Below, piece by piece: positions 44,580-53,096 of a stretch of DNA of 64,000 nt. Made by a program: the position numbers and the translations under genes. Position 1 is the first letter of the stretch. Each line of letters opens with the position of its first letter. The DNA is from Chloroflexi bacterium HGW-Chloroflexi-10 (GTDB taxonomy: Bacteria; Chloroflexota; Anaerolineae; Anaerolineales; Anaerolineaceae): NCBI GenBank assembly GCA_002840755.1, contig PHBZ01000002.1, positions 124,001 through 188,000 on the forward strand, written 5' to 3'. The notes below the pieces were generated by a model. The model was not told the DNA's origin, did not search any database, and worked only from the letters and a program-made list of their open reading frames with translations.

Positions 44580-45812
44580 TTATTTTAAATTCTCACTTTG
44601 TTTTATATTTTCAAAAAGTTTGGATGATAAATCATCCGGTGGTGTTTCTCGCAAGGGTAATAATATATGAAAAGTGCTACCAGGGCAACAGGTTTCGTCA
44701 TAGCCAATGGATTCTGCCCAAATTGCTCCGCCATGTGCTTCAATAATTCCTTTGGCAATATGTAACCCTAAACCGGGTCCACCACCTTTGAACTTTGTTT
44801 TACCACTTGAATGTAGTGCTGGGCTTGCAATACGAGAAAATTTCTCAAAAATAATGGATTGATCTTCAGCTGCTATACCGATCCCCGTATCTGTAATGCG
44901 TGTTTCCACAAATCCCGGGAGCTTTCGACCATCTATTTTTATACTTCCGCCATCCGGTGTAAATTTTATGGCATTTAAGATAACATTTCTTAATACCTGT
45001 AATAATCTTTCAGGATCACCAAAATTTACCTCTTCGAATCCATCAAATTTTTCGATATGTAAATTCAATTTTCTTTCTTCTATAATGTTATGTAATTCAA
45101 AAAAGAGAACATCCAGCAAACGGTTCAACCAAAATGGTTGAAAATTTAAATTCAATAGGTTATTATCGATAAGAGATACATCGACCATATCATCAATAAT
45201 AGTCTTTAGACGATGGGTACCTTTTTCGATCCCTTCTAAAAATGAATATTGTGATTGTGAGTCGCTTTTTCCACGGAGGCTATCGCGTAGCATGGCTGTG
45301 TATCCATCCACTAATGTTAGCGGTGTTTTTAGTTCGTGAGCTGCAACTGCGATAAAACCACTTTTTGATCGGTCCAACTTTTCCAATGTGGTGCGCACTT
45401 GTTCCAATTGCTTGGTAACATAACCAACTTTAGCTTCGGTTTCATAAAAAGCAGATTTTTCCAAAATATACGCATAGATGGGCAGTAATCCATCTAATAA
45501 GATTACTGCTTGTTCTGCAGTTAATATTTCAATACATAGACTATGGGTGATCAACATCAGTTCTTTGACGAATTGAGTGAGCGTATTCAGTTCGCCTTCT
45601 AAATCACTCTGGGTTAATGAAGCTGCCCATGTATTTAGCAAAGGATCAAACCATCCGGGATCACCTGTTTCTATAGATTGTTGTAATTGGTTAAAAAATA
45701 GTTCGAATTGATCCGTCAGGTCTTCTTTTACCTGGGAGCCTCTGGCTAAAGAGAGAACTACTCTTTTTAGCCAAGCAGGTTTGATAGAGAGTAATATTTC
45801 TACGGGTGTCAT
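44580..45812 (-). CDS. Soluble sensor histidine kinase
   Basis: A 410-residue kinase without membrane helices. The first 150 residues are helical and not assignable; the H-box is FIAVAAHELKTPLTLVDGY near 157, and the ATPase domain has NVILNAIKFTPDGGSI (N), DTGIGIA (G1) and GGGPGLGLHIAKGI (G2). No response regulator is adjacent, so it is an orphan kinase. It sits between the M28 peptidase and the aminotransferase on one strand. Confidence 0.88.
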   Translation of the reverse strand: MTPVEILLSIKPAWLKRVVLSLARGSQVKEDLTDQFELFFNQLQQSIETGDPGWFDPLLNTWAASLTQSDLEGELNTLTQFVKELMLITHSLCIEILTAEQAVILLDGLLPIYAYILEKSAFYETEAKVGYVTKQLEQVRTTLEKLDRSKSGFIAVAAHELKTPLTLVDGYTAMLRDSLRGKSDSQSQYSFLEGIEKGTHRLKTIIDDMVDVSLIDNNLLNLNFQPFWLNRLLDVLFFELHNIIEERKLNLHIEKFDGFEEVNFGDPERLLQVLRNVILNAIKFTPDGGSIKIDGRKLPGFVETRITDTGIGIAAEDQSIIFEKFSRIASPALHSSGKTKFKGGGPGLGLHIAKGIIEAHGGAIWAESIGYDETCCPGSTFHILLPLRETPPDDLSSKLFENIKQSENLK

Positions 45813-45854
45813 GATGTTTTAAGTTTAAGAGTATTTTTGTTAATTTCCAATATT

Positions 45855-46724
45855 TTAAGGGAGCAATAACCAATGGTATATTGTTTTGCCTACTTTTTCC
45901 AGACTCTCACCAGAAATTTTGTCCATCGTGTCCTGACTGGTGTGCCAATAGGGGTAATCAAAATCAATTATATCGATAGCGACGATCCCTTTGTTTACGA
46001 AGGGAATGTGGTCATCTAATATTGCAAATTTAAATTCAGGAATAAAAGAATCCTCATATCCAAGGTCTTTTGCTATTGACCAAATTTCTTCTTGTAATGT
46101 CTTATCAGAATTCTTTTCATAGTAAATATTCAAATCTTTATCACCAATCATGTCCAAAATGATTACTGCATTCGGTTTCCCTGAAAGCTGATTAACAAAA
46201 CTTTGTGAACCCAAAATCCAATCCCAATTTTCTATTCTTCCTTGATCCTCTGCATCAAAAAAGACTAACCAAACATTTTTTTGAATTTCCTTTGGAAGTA
46301 CACGAGCCAGTTCCAGTAAAACCGAGACTCCGGAGGCACCATCATTGGCTCCCGGAACGGGGATTTGCTGGAAATTTGCATTGGAATCTTGGTCGGAAAA
46401 AAATCTAGAATCGTAATGAGCTGCGATTATAACCCAGGGACCATTATTGGGATCTCTTTTTGCAACAATGTTTTGGATTTTTGTTACGGATAACGTTTCA
46501 GTTTGGATCTCAGATTCCCACCCAAACTCCTCCAATTTGGTTTGTATCCAATCTATTGTGTCAGCGTGAGCCTGGCTGCCAGGTACACGAGGACCGAAAT
46601 CCATTTGATTTTGAGCAAACTGTAAAGCGGATTGTCCGTCAAACTCAATGTTTTCTGCTTTGCAAGAAGTGAGTATCAAAAGAGATGAAAAAATAAATAA
46701 TAGTTTAAAAATTGAATTTTTCAT
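45855..46724 (-). CDS. Lipoprotein M28 metallopeptidase, glutaminyl-cyclase-like
   Basis: A 289-residue exported protein. The signal peptide ends in lipobox LTSC (Cys21), so it is probably lipid-anchored. Zinc-site residues can be picked out: His in IAAHYDSRF, Asp in GANDGASG, Glu in FFDAEDQG, and the C-terminal LDDHIPF with YPYWHTSQDTMD. The ending WHTSQD and the WDWILGSQSF segment are like glutaminyl-peptide cyclotransferases, which make N-terminal pyroglutamate; a general aminopeptidase is the alternative. Its start overlaps the trmFO stop (ATGA). Confidence 0.8.
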   Translation of the reverse strand: MKNSIFKLLFIFSSLLILTSCKAENIEFDGQSALQFAQNQMDFGPRVPGSQAHADTIDWIQTKLEEFGWESEIQTETLSVTKIQNIVAKRDPNNGPWVIIAAHYDSRFFSDQDSNANFQQIPVPGANDGASGVSVLLELARVLPKEIQKNVWLVFFDAEDQGRIENWDWILGSQSFVNQLSGKPNAVIILDMIGDKDLNIYYEKNSDKTLQEEIWSIAKDLGYEDSFIPEFKFAILDDHIPFVNKGIVAIDIIDFDYPYWHTSQDTMDKISGESLEKVGKTIYHWLLLP

Positions 46725-48073
46725 TCAACTAAGCCCTTTTCTAAAAATGACTTCATTATTTGCATAGAACGGTCAGCATATGCTTTGTAGCGCTCTCGTT
46801 TAGTTTTTATTTGCATTTCCAAGGGAGGCAAGATACCAAAGTTCGCTTTCATAGGTTGAAAATCTTTCTGGTTAGCATGGGTTATGTAATGGCACAATGC
46901 CCCCACCATTGTTTCTTGGGGTAGTACCAATAGCGGCTCGTGACGAAGGTATTTTGCTAAATTAATGCCTGCAAGCAGTCCAGTAGCGATATTTCCAACA
47001 TACCCTTCTACGCCCGTTATTTGTCCTGCGAAAAAAAGATTCTGACGTCCATTCGACTGCATACTAGGTTTCAATAATTTTGGAGAAGCAATGAAAGTGT
47101 TGCGATGCATTTGACCATATCTAGCAAACTCAGCATTTTCCAGGCCAGGGATTATGCGAAATACGCGGCGTTGTTCCGGGAAGGTAAGATTGGTCTGAAA
47201 ACCAACCAAATTGTATAAATCCCCAGCAAGATTATCCTGACGCAATTGCAATATTGCAAATGGGCGTTTACCTGATCGTGGATCCTTTAAGCCAACAGGT
47301 CTTAGAGGTCCAAAAGCCATAGCCATTTCTCCGCGAGAAGCAAGTATTTCCACCGGCAAACAGCCTTCAAAAAAAAGTGGATCCCCAGCATTTACACCAG
47401 TTTCTATTTGTTTTTCAAACGATTTTAGCTGGATACGTTTGGCTTTGGTTAATTCGGATATAAACGTAATATATTGATCCTTGTCCATCGGACAATTAAT
47501 GTAATCTCCTTCGGCATCTTCATCAGAATATCTGGATGCTCGAAAAGCAATTTCAAAATTAATTGATTCGATTTGGACAATTGGAGCAATTGCATCAAAA
47601 AAATAGAGATTTTCGGTATTGGTCAGTTCGATGATTTTGGCAGTTAATTTCGCAGAAGTCAATGGTCCGGAGGCGATAATCACCGGTCCATCAGGGATTT
47701 CAATACATTCTTCACGGATGATTTTGATATTCGGATGATTTTCCAACTCATATGTGACTTTAGCCGAAAACAATTCGCGATCAACAGCGAGAGCACCTCC
47801 AGCGGGAATGGCCGTTTTATCAGCAACCTCCATAAGTTTGGATTTGAGTAACCTGATTTCGTTTTTCAAAAGACCCGAAGAACGGTCGTAAAGATTGGAA
47901 CCTAGAGAGTTCGAACAGATTAACTCAGCAAAGTTTCCTGAAATATGCGCACCAGTTTCGCGTAGTGGTCGCATCTCGTACAATTCAACATGAATATCTC
48001 GTTGCGCCAATTGCCAGGCTGCTTCACTTCCAGCTAAACCAGCGCCAATTACAGTGACACTTATATTTTTCAT
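46721..48073 (-). CDS. trmFO: Folate-dependent tRNA m5U54 methyltransferase TrmFO
   Basis: A 450-residue FAD enzyme that makes m5U54 in tRNA using methylenetetrahydrofolate. The FAD motif is VIGAGLAGSEAAWQLA (residues 8–23), followed by ELYEMRPLRETGAH and ELICSNSLGS, then the C-terminal FAGQITGVEGYVGNIATGLLAG. It is divergent from rpoN, whose promoters lie in the 95-base gap. It begins a minus-strand operon reaching to position 41832. Confidence 0.96.
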   Translation of the reverse strand: MKNISVTVIGAGLAGSEAAWQLAQRDIHVELYEMRPLRETGAHISGNFAELICSNSLGSNLYDRSSGLLKNEIRLLKSKLMEVADKTAIPAGGALAVDRELFSAKVTYELENHPNIKIIREECIEIPDGPVIIASGPLTSAKLTAKIIELTNTENLYFFDAIAPIVQIESINFEIAFRASRYSDEDAEGDYINCPMDKDQYITFISELTKAKRIQLKSFEKQIETGVNAGDPLFFEGCLPVEILASRGEMAMAFGPLRPVGLKDPRSGKRPFAILQLRQDNLAGDLYNLVGFQTNLTFPEQRRVFRIIPGLENAEFARYGQMHRNTFIASPKLLKPSMQSNGRQNLFFAGQITGVEGYVGNIATGLLAGINLAKYLRHEPLLVLPQETMVGALCHYITHANQKDFQPMKANFGILPPLEMQIKTKRERYKAYADRSMQIMKSFLEKGLVE

Positions 48074-48110
48074 GCTAACCTCATTGTTATTTTACCTTAC
48101 AAAATCTGCT

Positions 48111-48126
48111 TGGCACATAACTTGCA
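48111..48126 (+). promoter_or_regulatory. Sigma-54 promoter of rpoN
   Basis: TGGCAC-N5-TTGCA matches the -24/-12 consensus, with the GG and GC pairs exactly 12 bases apart (48112 and 48124). Initiation would fall near 48137, 32 bases before the rpoN start codon. Confidence 0.8.
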
Positions 48127-48150
48127 ACAATCACTTTGTCACGCTATACT
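48122..48150 (+). promoter_or_regulatory. Sigma-70-type promoter of rpoN overlapping the sigma-54 -12 box
   Basis: TTGCAA (48122–48127) and TATACT (48145–48150) are 17 bases apart. The -35 hexamer is made of the sigma-54 -12 element, so the two holoenzymes cannot bind at once. Confidence 0.6.
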
Positions 48151-48168
48151 TCTTTGTGAGGGATGAAC

Positions 48169-49566
48169 ATGTTCCAATTTCAGTATCAAGTCCAAAAACC
48201 TATGACGACAGCGCATCTTGCGCAAACAATGACGTTGTTGAGTCTATCTGCTTTTGAATTAAAGCAGCAAATTGAAGCTGAATTGGCAGCAAATCCGGCA
48301 CTTGAAATTGTCGAAGAGCGAAGATGTCCACATTGTCACCGATTTTTACCTGGTGGCGGATCTTGCCCGATATGTTCTCGCCCATCAAATTTGGATGTTT
48401 TGGAACCAGTTGTATATGTTTCTCCTATGGATGATTTTTACCCGAAGTCTGATTACTCCGGCGGTGAGATTCCGGACGAACCGATTTCTCCAGCTACCGA
48501 AGATCTACCAACATACGTTTTGCGACAAATCGCCACGGAATTAGACACACAGCAACAATTAATTGCTGCCCATTTATTGACAAATTTGGATGATGATGGA
48601 TTTTTGACGGTCAATCTGATGGAGGTTGCCCGCTACTTTCATATACCAGTTTCTAGGGTTGAAGCTGTTCAATTATTAATCCAACACGCTGAACCTGTCG
48701 GAGTGGGTTCAACCGGACCCAAACAAGCATTGTTGGTTCAGTTGGAAATTCTTTCAGAAACGGGAACAGTGCCGGAATATGCTTTTGAGATCATCGCTGA
48801 TTATTTGGATCTTCTAAGTCGAAGGCAGCACCCTGATATTGCCAAACATTTAGGGATCAGCGTACAACGCGTTGAGAGAATTGCCAGCTATATTGGTGAA
48901 AACTTAAACCCTTTTCCTGGAAGATCGCATTGGGGAAATGTTCGTAATCCTTCATCGGACGCTACTTCTGTATACCGGCAACCTGATGTAATTATCCAAT
49001 TTCTAAATAATGATCCGAAATCGCAGGTTGTTGTTGAAATTGTGATGCCAATGGGCGGAACTTTGCAAGTTAGCCAATTATATAAGCAGGCGATAAAAGA
49101 AAGTGAAGGCGATTCTAAAGAAGCAATGCGGGAAGATATGGATAAAGCTTCACTTTTTGTCAAATGCTTGCAGCAGCGAAACCACACCATGCAAAGACTG
49201 ATGCAGAGATTGGTGGTTATACAAAGGCCATACCTGGCAAATGGAGAAAAATTTTTAATACCAATTACACGAGCCAGCCTGGCTGAAGAATTAGGTGTAC
49301 ACGAATCGACTATTTCCAGAGCTGTTTCTTCAAAGTCTGTTCAATTACCTAACCGGAGGATCGTTCCGATGGCGGCATTTTTTGACCGCAGCTTATCAGC
49401 ACGCACAATATTACGAGAAATCATTGCAAATGAAAAAAAGCCGCTAAGTGACACAGAAATTCAAAAAAGATTAACGGAAAGGGGAATACAGGTTGCCAGA
49501 AGAACGGTAGCAAAATATCGGGCTATGGAAGGTATTTTACCAGCACATTTAAGGCAAACCATATGA
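48169..49566 (+). CDS. rpoN: RNA polymerase sigma-54 factor with zinc-ribbon insert
   Basis: A 465-residue sigma-54. Region I is Gln/Leu-rich (FQFQYQVQKPMTT ... LKQQIEAELAANPALEIVE). It is followed by a four-Cys ribbon, Cys53/56/66/69 (CPHCHRF ... GSCPICSRP), which classical RpoN lacks. The core-binding domain, the HTH-type region (ASLAEELGVHESTISRAVSSK) and the RpoN box ARRTVAKYR near the C-terminus are intact. The ATG at 48169 has GAGG seven bases upstream; an ATG two codons earlier overlaps that site. It leads an operon with the kinase and activator. Confidence 0.95.
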   Translation: MFQFQYQVQKPMTTAHLAQTMTLLSLSAFELKQQIEAELAANPALEIVEERRCPHCHRFLPGGGSCPICSRPSNLDVLEPVVYVSPMDDFYPKSDYSGGEIPDEPISPATEDLPTYVLRQIATELDTQQQLIAAHLLTNLDDDGFLTVNLMEVARYFHIPVSRVEAVQLLIQHAEPVGVGSTGPKQALLVQLEILSETGTVPEYAFEIIADYLDLLSRRQHPDIAKHLGISVQRVERIASYIGENLNPFPGRSHWGNVRNPSSDATSVYRQPDVIIQFLNNDPKSQVVVEIVMPMGGTLQVSQLYKQAIKESEGDSKEAMREDMDKASLFVKCLQQRNHTMQRLMQRLVVIQRPYLANGEKFLIPITRASLAEELGVHESTISRAVSSKSVQLPNRRIVPMAAFFDRSLSARTILREIIANEKKPLSDTEIQKRLTERGIQVARRTVAKYRAMEGILPAHLRQTI

Positions 49567-49572
49567 TAATTT

Positions 49573-51555
49573 ATGTTAAGTAACTCCTCAAATTGGCTTA
49601 AGGATGCTATTTTTGGTAAATCGCAGAATAATCAGACAACGGTTTATCGAAATATATTAAATTTGTTGCCCAACCCAGCTTGTTTAATCGATATGAGCAA
49701 CAATGTGATTGTTTGCAGTAATGCTGACTTTAATAAAATGTCTGCATATGCTGTTAATGAGTTATCTGAAATAAAAGCTGATATTTTGTTTGATTTGGAA
49801 AAAGTGAATTTAGCTGCTCCAGCAGAATTATTTTCTATTGACCTGGTGCGCCGAAATAAATTAGTGATTAATGGGTATTCATGGAAGTATTTATTAGATG
49901 ATAAAGGATATCTGGTTGTTTTAGTGTTTGTGAGTGAGCAACAATACATAGAACAACAACATTCCTGGCAAGATCGATTATTTGGAATTATGTTGGATTT
50001 GTTAAGGTTGATTGATCTTGAATCTTTAGAGGTAGCATTTCAGACTGCAATAACGAGAATTGGTACTTTTTTTGATACACCCCATGTATATATTTATCAA
50101 TCCAGAAGTGAGTATCCGGAACTAGTATTGGCAATCCGAGGAGGAAATGAAACTATATTTCCTCCAACATTGCCTATACACGAAATCAGCACAGAAAATT
50201 CTACAATGATTTGGACTCCTGGTCATAGAGTCCAGTCTGAAATACAAAAAACAGCCAGAGTTGGAAATTTGGCATATGTAGGCACAACCTTATTAGGGCC
50301 AAGTAAAGGTGCTTCGGCTATTTTGGTAATTGCTCACGAAAAAAAGCAACCCACAAAGAATTTGTCAGCTGTTTTGGATGTATTTGGATCAACATTATCT
50401 GCAGTAATGCAATATTTTATATTGGTAGGCACATTGCGTCACCGGATTATCGAGCAGGAGTTTAAGATTGCTGTTCAAAATGATATATTAAATCATGTCC
50501 AGGAAGGTATCCTGGTAGTACAAAGGGACTTAAAGATATGGACTATTAACCCCAGCGCAGAGATATTGTTAGGTTACCAGGCAAAAGAGGTGGTTGGTTT
50601 GCTTTTGGAAAATATTTTAATCGGCCCGGAGAGTCTATCACCTTTATTAGAATCTTCTAGAAATGAATTTATTTCACATCGATTGGGAATCGTCCATATC
50701 CATAGGAGAAATGGCGATGCAATGCCAGTAGAGATGAGAATCTCGCCAGTTGAACAAGATGGTCAAATCTCTGCACTACTCATTTTTTTGAGAGATGTAA
50801 GTGAAAATGAGGAAATTCGGATGAGGGCACAGCAATTAGAACACCGAGCAGTGTTGGGTGAATTCACCGCAGTATTTGCTCATGAAGTCCGTAATCCGAT
50901 CAACAATATATCAATGGGCTTGCAAATTTTATCCAGGGCATTAACAGCCGATCCGAAACAAAAAGACATGGTCGATAGAATGCTAGGTGATTGCGATCGG
51001 TTAACGCATCAAATGGAAGCTGTGTTAGCATATTCGAAACCTTTTGATCCAAAATATGAAAATGTGGATATTGGATTACTTGTTCAAAAGGTGGTCGATC
51101 GATGGAAACCCCGAATGATTCGGGTAGGGGTTAAAGACTATGTACAAAAACCAGAGCAATTACCGATTGTTTTAGCTGATCCACGCCTTTTGGAACAAGT
51201 TTTTGTAAATTTAATAGGAAATGCTGTCGAGGCGATGACTTCACAAAATACAGGGACACTAGCTGTACATATCCAGATAATTAAACAAATTGCCAGTCAC
51301 CCTCAAATTGAGGTTAAGATTATTGATAGTGGTCCAGGTATCCCCGAAGATGTTAGAGGCAGGATTTTTGAACCGTTTGTGACGACGAAAAAGACCGGTA
51401 CTGGTTTGGGATTAGCAATCAGCAAACGTATTGTTACAGCCCATAGAGGAAATATTACTGTGGAATCATACCCAGGTGGCGGTACTGTATTTACAGTCTT
51501 TTTGCCAATCAAACAAGGAGAGGAAACAGATGGGAATTACAGTTCTGATCGTTGA
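49573..51555 (+). CDS. Soluble PAS/GAF sensor histidine kinase (NtrB-type)
   Basis: A 660-residue kinase without membrane segments. Recognisable parts: a PAS-like domain (about 25–115), a GAF-like domain (about 140–285), a second PAS (about 300–415, with ILNHVQEGILVVQRDL and the VEMRISPV ending), the H-box EFTAVFAHEVRNPINNI with His437, and an ATPase domain with DSGPGIPEDVRGRIFEPF and KKTGTGLGLAISK. It lies six bases after rpoN and overlaps the activator gene by 26 bases, so it is the likely cognate kinase. It should sense a cytoplasmic signal. Confidence 0.93.
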   Translation: MLSNSSNWLKDAIFGKSQNNQTTVYRNILNLLPNPACLIDMSNNVIVCSNADFNKMSAYAVNELSEIKADILFDLEKVNLAAPAELFSIDLVRRNKLVINGYSWKYLLDDKGYLVVLVFVSEQQYIEQQHSWQDRLFGIMLDLLRLIDLESLEVAFQTAITRIGTFFDTPHVYIYQSRSEYPELVLAIRGGNETIFPPTLPIHEISTENSTMIWTPGHRVQSEIQKTARVGNLAYVGTTLLGPSKGASAILVIAHEKKQPTKNLSAVLDVFGSTLSAVMQYFILVGTLRHRIIEQEFKIAVQNDILNHVQEGILVVQRDLKIWTINPSAEILLGYQAKEVVGLLLENILIGPESLSPLLESSRNEFISHRLGIVHIHRRNGDAMPVEMRISPVEQDGQISALLIFLRDVSENEEIRMRAQQLEHRAVLGEFTAVFAHEVRNPINNISMGLQILSRALTADPKQKDMVDRMLGDCDRLTHQMEAVLAYSKPFDPKYENVDIGLLVQKVVDRWKPRMIRVGVKDYVQKPEQLPIVLADPRLLEQVFVNLIGNAVEAMTSQNTGTLAVHIQIIKQIASHPQIEVKIIDSGPGIPEDVRGRIFEPFVTTKKTGTGLGLAISKRIVTAHRGNITVESYPGGGTVFTVFLPIKQGEETDGNYSSDR

Positions 51556-52702
51556 TGATGAAGAAAATGCACGAAACAATTTGGAAACATTTTTGTCACC
51601 TTCCGGTTATGAGGTGATTGGCGTTGGAACGTTGTCTGAAGCACGCGAACAACTGAAATTAGGAAATGCTGATATTGTATTATTGGATGTTCAGTTGCCA
51701 GATGGTTTTGGTCCAAACCTTCTTTATGAAACCATGCATATACCAAACCGCCCACCGATTATTTTAATCACCGGATTTCCAGATATTGAGATCGCTGTTG
51801 AAGCTATGAGAAATGGAGCACATGATTTTTTGATTAAACCCATAAAATTGGATCAGCTTGAGCTGTCTATGCAGCGAGCTAAAGAATTGGTAGCCATGCG
51901 AAGAGAGTTAGCTATGTATCGCGATAATCAAAAAAATAGTGTTCAGTTTGTAGCTGGCTCGAGTAAAAAAATGCAATTGGTGTTGAATCAAGCGGAACGA
52001 GCTGCTCAAATGTCGGTCTCTGTATTAATTACAGGAGAAACGGGTGTTGGAAAAGATGTGTTAGCCCAATATATTCACAAGTCTGGTCCTCGCTCAAATC
52101 GACCGTTTGTTGCTATCAATTGTGCCGCAATTCAAAGTACAATGCTGGAATCAGAACTATTTGGACATGAGGCGGGTGCTTTTACCAGCGCGGATAAACG
52201 AAAAATTGGCTTAATGGAAACAGCTGATAATGGTGTTTTGTTTCTGGATGAAATTTCATCCATGCCGTTGGATATGCAAGCAAAATTATTGCGTGCTATT
52301 GAAGCAAAAAACTTTCGCAGAGTTGGTGGTAATACATTGATTAATGTGGATGTTCAGGTTGTGGCTGCCTCTAATCGCAATTTAAGACAGATGATAGAGA
52401 AAAATGAATTTAGAGAAGATTTATACTACCGTTTGAAAGTTGTAGATTTGCATTTGCCATCATTAAGGGAACGTAAAGAAGATATTCCTGAACTGGTTGG
52501 TTTTTTTATCAAAACTAAGAATGCAAAAATGGGGGTTAATATTGAGGATGTATCTACTTTGTCTATGCAGAAATTGATGGAATACAAGTGGCCAGGAAAT
52601 ATTCGCGAACTCAGTAATGCGATCGAAAGTGCCATGCTTTTTTGTGATACAGGCGTGATTGAAATGGCGGATCTACCTTATAACATCACGGAACAGTGCT
52701 AA
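51530..52702 (+). CDS. NtrC-type sigma-54 activator lacking a DNA-binding domain
   Basis: A 390-residue response regulator. The receiver domain (1–120) has phosphoacceptor Asp53 (VLLDVQLPDG). The AAA+ domain has Walker A GETGVGKD (169–176), GAFTSA (216–221; the usual motif is GAFTGA), Walker B LFLDEIS and the sensor region. The protein ends 30 or so residues after the WPGNIRELSNAIESA motif with no Fis-type helix-turn-helix, so it should activate from solution rather than from an enhancer. The ATG follows GGAGAGG. A sigma-54 promoter starts six bases after its stop codon. Confidence 0.93.
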   Translation: MGITVLIVDDEENARNNLETFLSPSGYEVIGVGTLSEAREQLKLGNADIVLLDVQLPDGFGPNLLYETMHIPNRPPIILITGFPDIEIAVEAMRNGAHDFLIKPIKLDQLELSMQRAKELVAMRRELAMYRDNQKNSVQFVAGSSKKMQLVLNQAERAAQMSVSVLITGETGVGKDVLAQYIHKSGPRSNRPFVAINCAAIQSTMLESELFGHEAGAFTSADKRKIGLMETADNGVLFLDEISSMPLDMQAKLLRAIEAKNFRRVGGNTLINVDVQVVAASNRNLRQMIEKNEFREDLYYRLKVVDLHLPSLRERKEDIPELVGFFIKTKNAKMGVNIEDVSTLSMQKLMEYKWPGNIRELSNAIESAMLFCDTGVIEMADLPYNITEQC

Positions 52703-52707
52703 AGGCC

Positions 52708-52723
52708 TGGCACTAATCTTGCA
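52708..52723 (+). promoter_or_regulatory. Sigma-54 promoter of the TPR/caspase-like operon
   Basis: TGGCAC-N5-TTGCA with GG (52709) and GC (52721) 12 bases apart, a near-consensus -24/-12 element. Initiation is predicted at about 52734, 26 bases before the next start codon. Confidence 0.85.
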
Positions 52724-52727
52724 CCAT

Positions 52728-52759
52728 ACCTCCTAATGGACTTTTTAGGAGGTTTTTTT
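52728..52759 (+). terminator. Terminator-like hairpin containing the ribosome site
   Basis: ACCTCCTAA (52728–52736) and TTAGGAGGT (52745–52753) pair perfectly and are followed by six more T. The right arm is the Shine-Dalgarno sequence of the gene at 52760. The predicted sigma-54 start lies inside the left arm, so only read-through RNA could form the full stem. Confidence 0.7.
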
Positions 52760-53074
52760 ATGGACTTTAATCAAACGTTTGTTATCCTTTCCTTAGTTTT
52801 ATTAGTTCTAGGTGCAATCTCATTTTTTTCAGGATTAATTGTGCTTTTAACCAGGGTGCTGGGGGGAGGAATAAATAAAATTGCTGCTGAAACCAAGAAA
52901 ATAGTACAAAAAGGGATTGCTGAGGAGATGGCTGGCCTTGTTGGAAACGCCTCAGTCCTTATTGAATCCGTAAATCAACTGGTAAAAACGGCAGCGGGCA
53001 TTGGCGTATTTTTAATGGTAATTGGATTGATTATGATGACGGGCGCAATAGTTCTTTTGATGAATTTGCACTAA
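52760..53074 (+). CDS. Small membrane protein, first gene of the sigma-54 operon
   Basis: A 104-residue protein with two membrane helices (about residues 5–32 and 78–102) separated by a soluble, Lys/Glu-rich loop that looks helical (GGGINKIAAETKKIVQKGI). AGGAGG lies seven bases before the ATG. I do not recognise the family. Its position between the sigma-54 promoter and the giant TPR gene suggests it anchors or senses for the other two products at the membrane; this is inference. Confidence 0.8.
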   Translation: MDFNQTFVILSLVLLVLGAISFFSGLIVLLTRVLGGGINKIAAETKKIVQKGIAEEMAGLVGNASVLIESVNQLVKTAAGIGVFLMVIGLIMMTGAIVLLMNLH

Positions 53075-53096
53075 TTGATTTTGATTGGGAGAGAAG

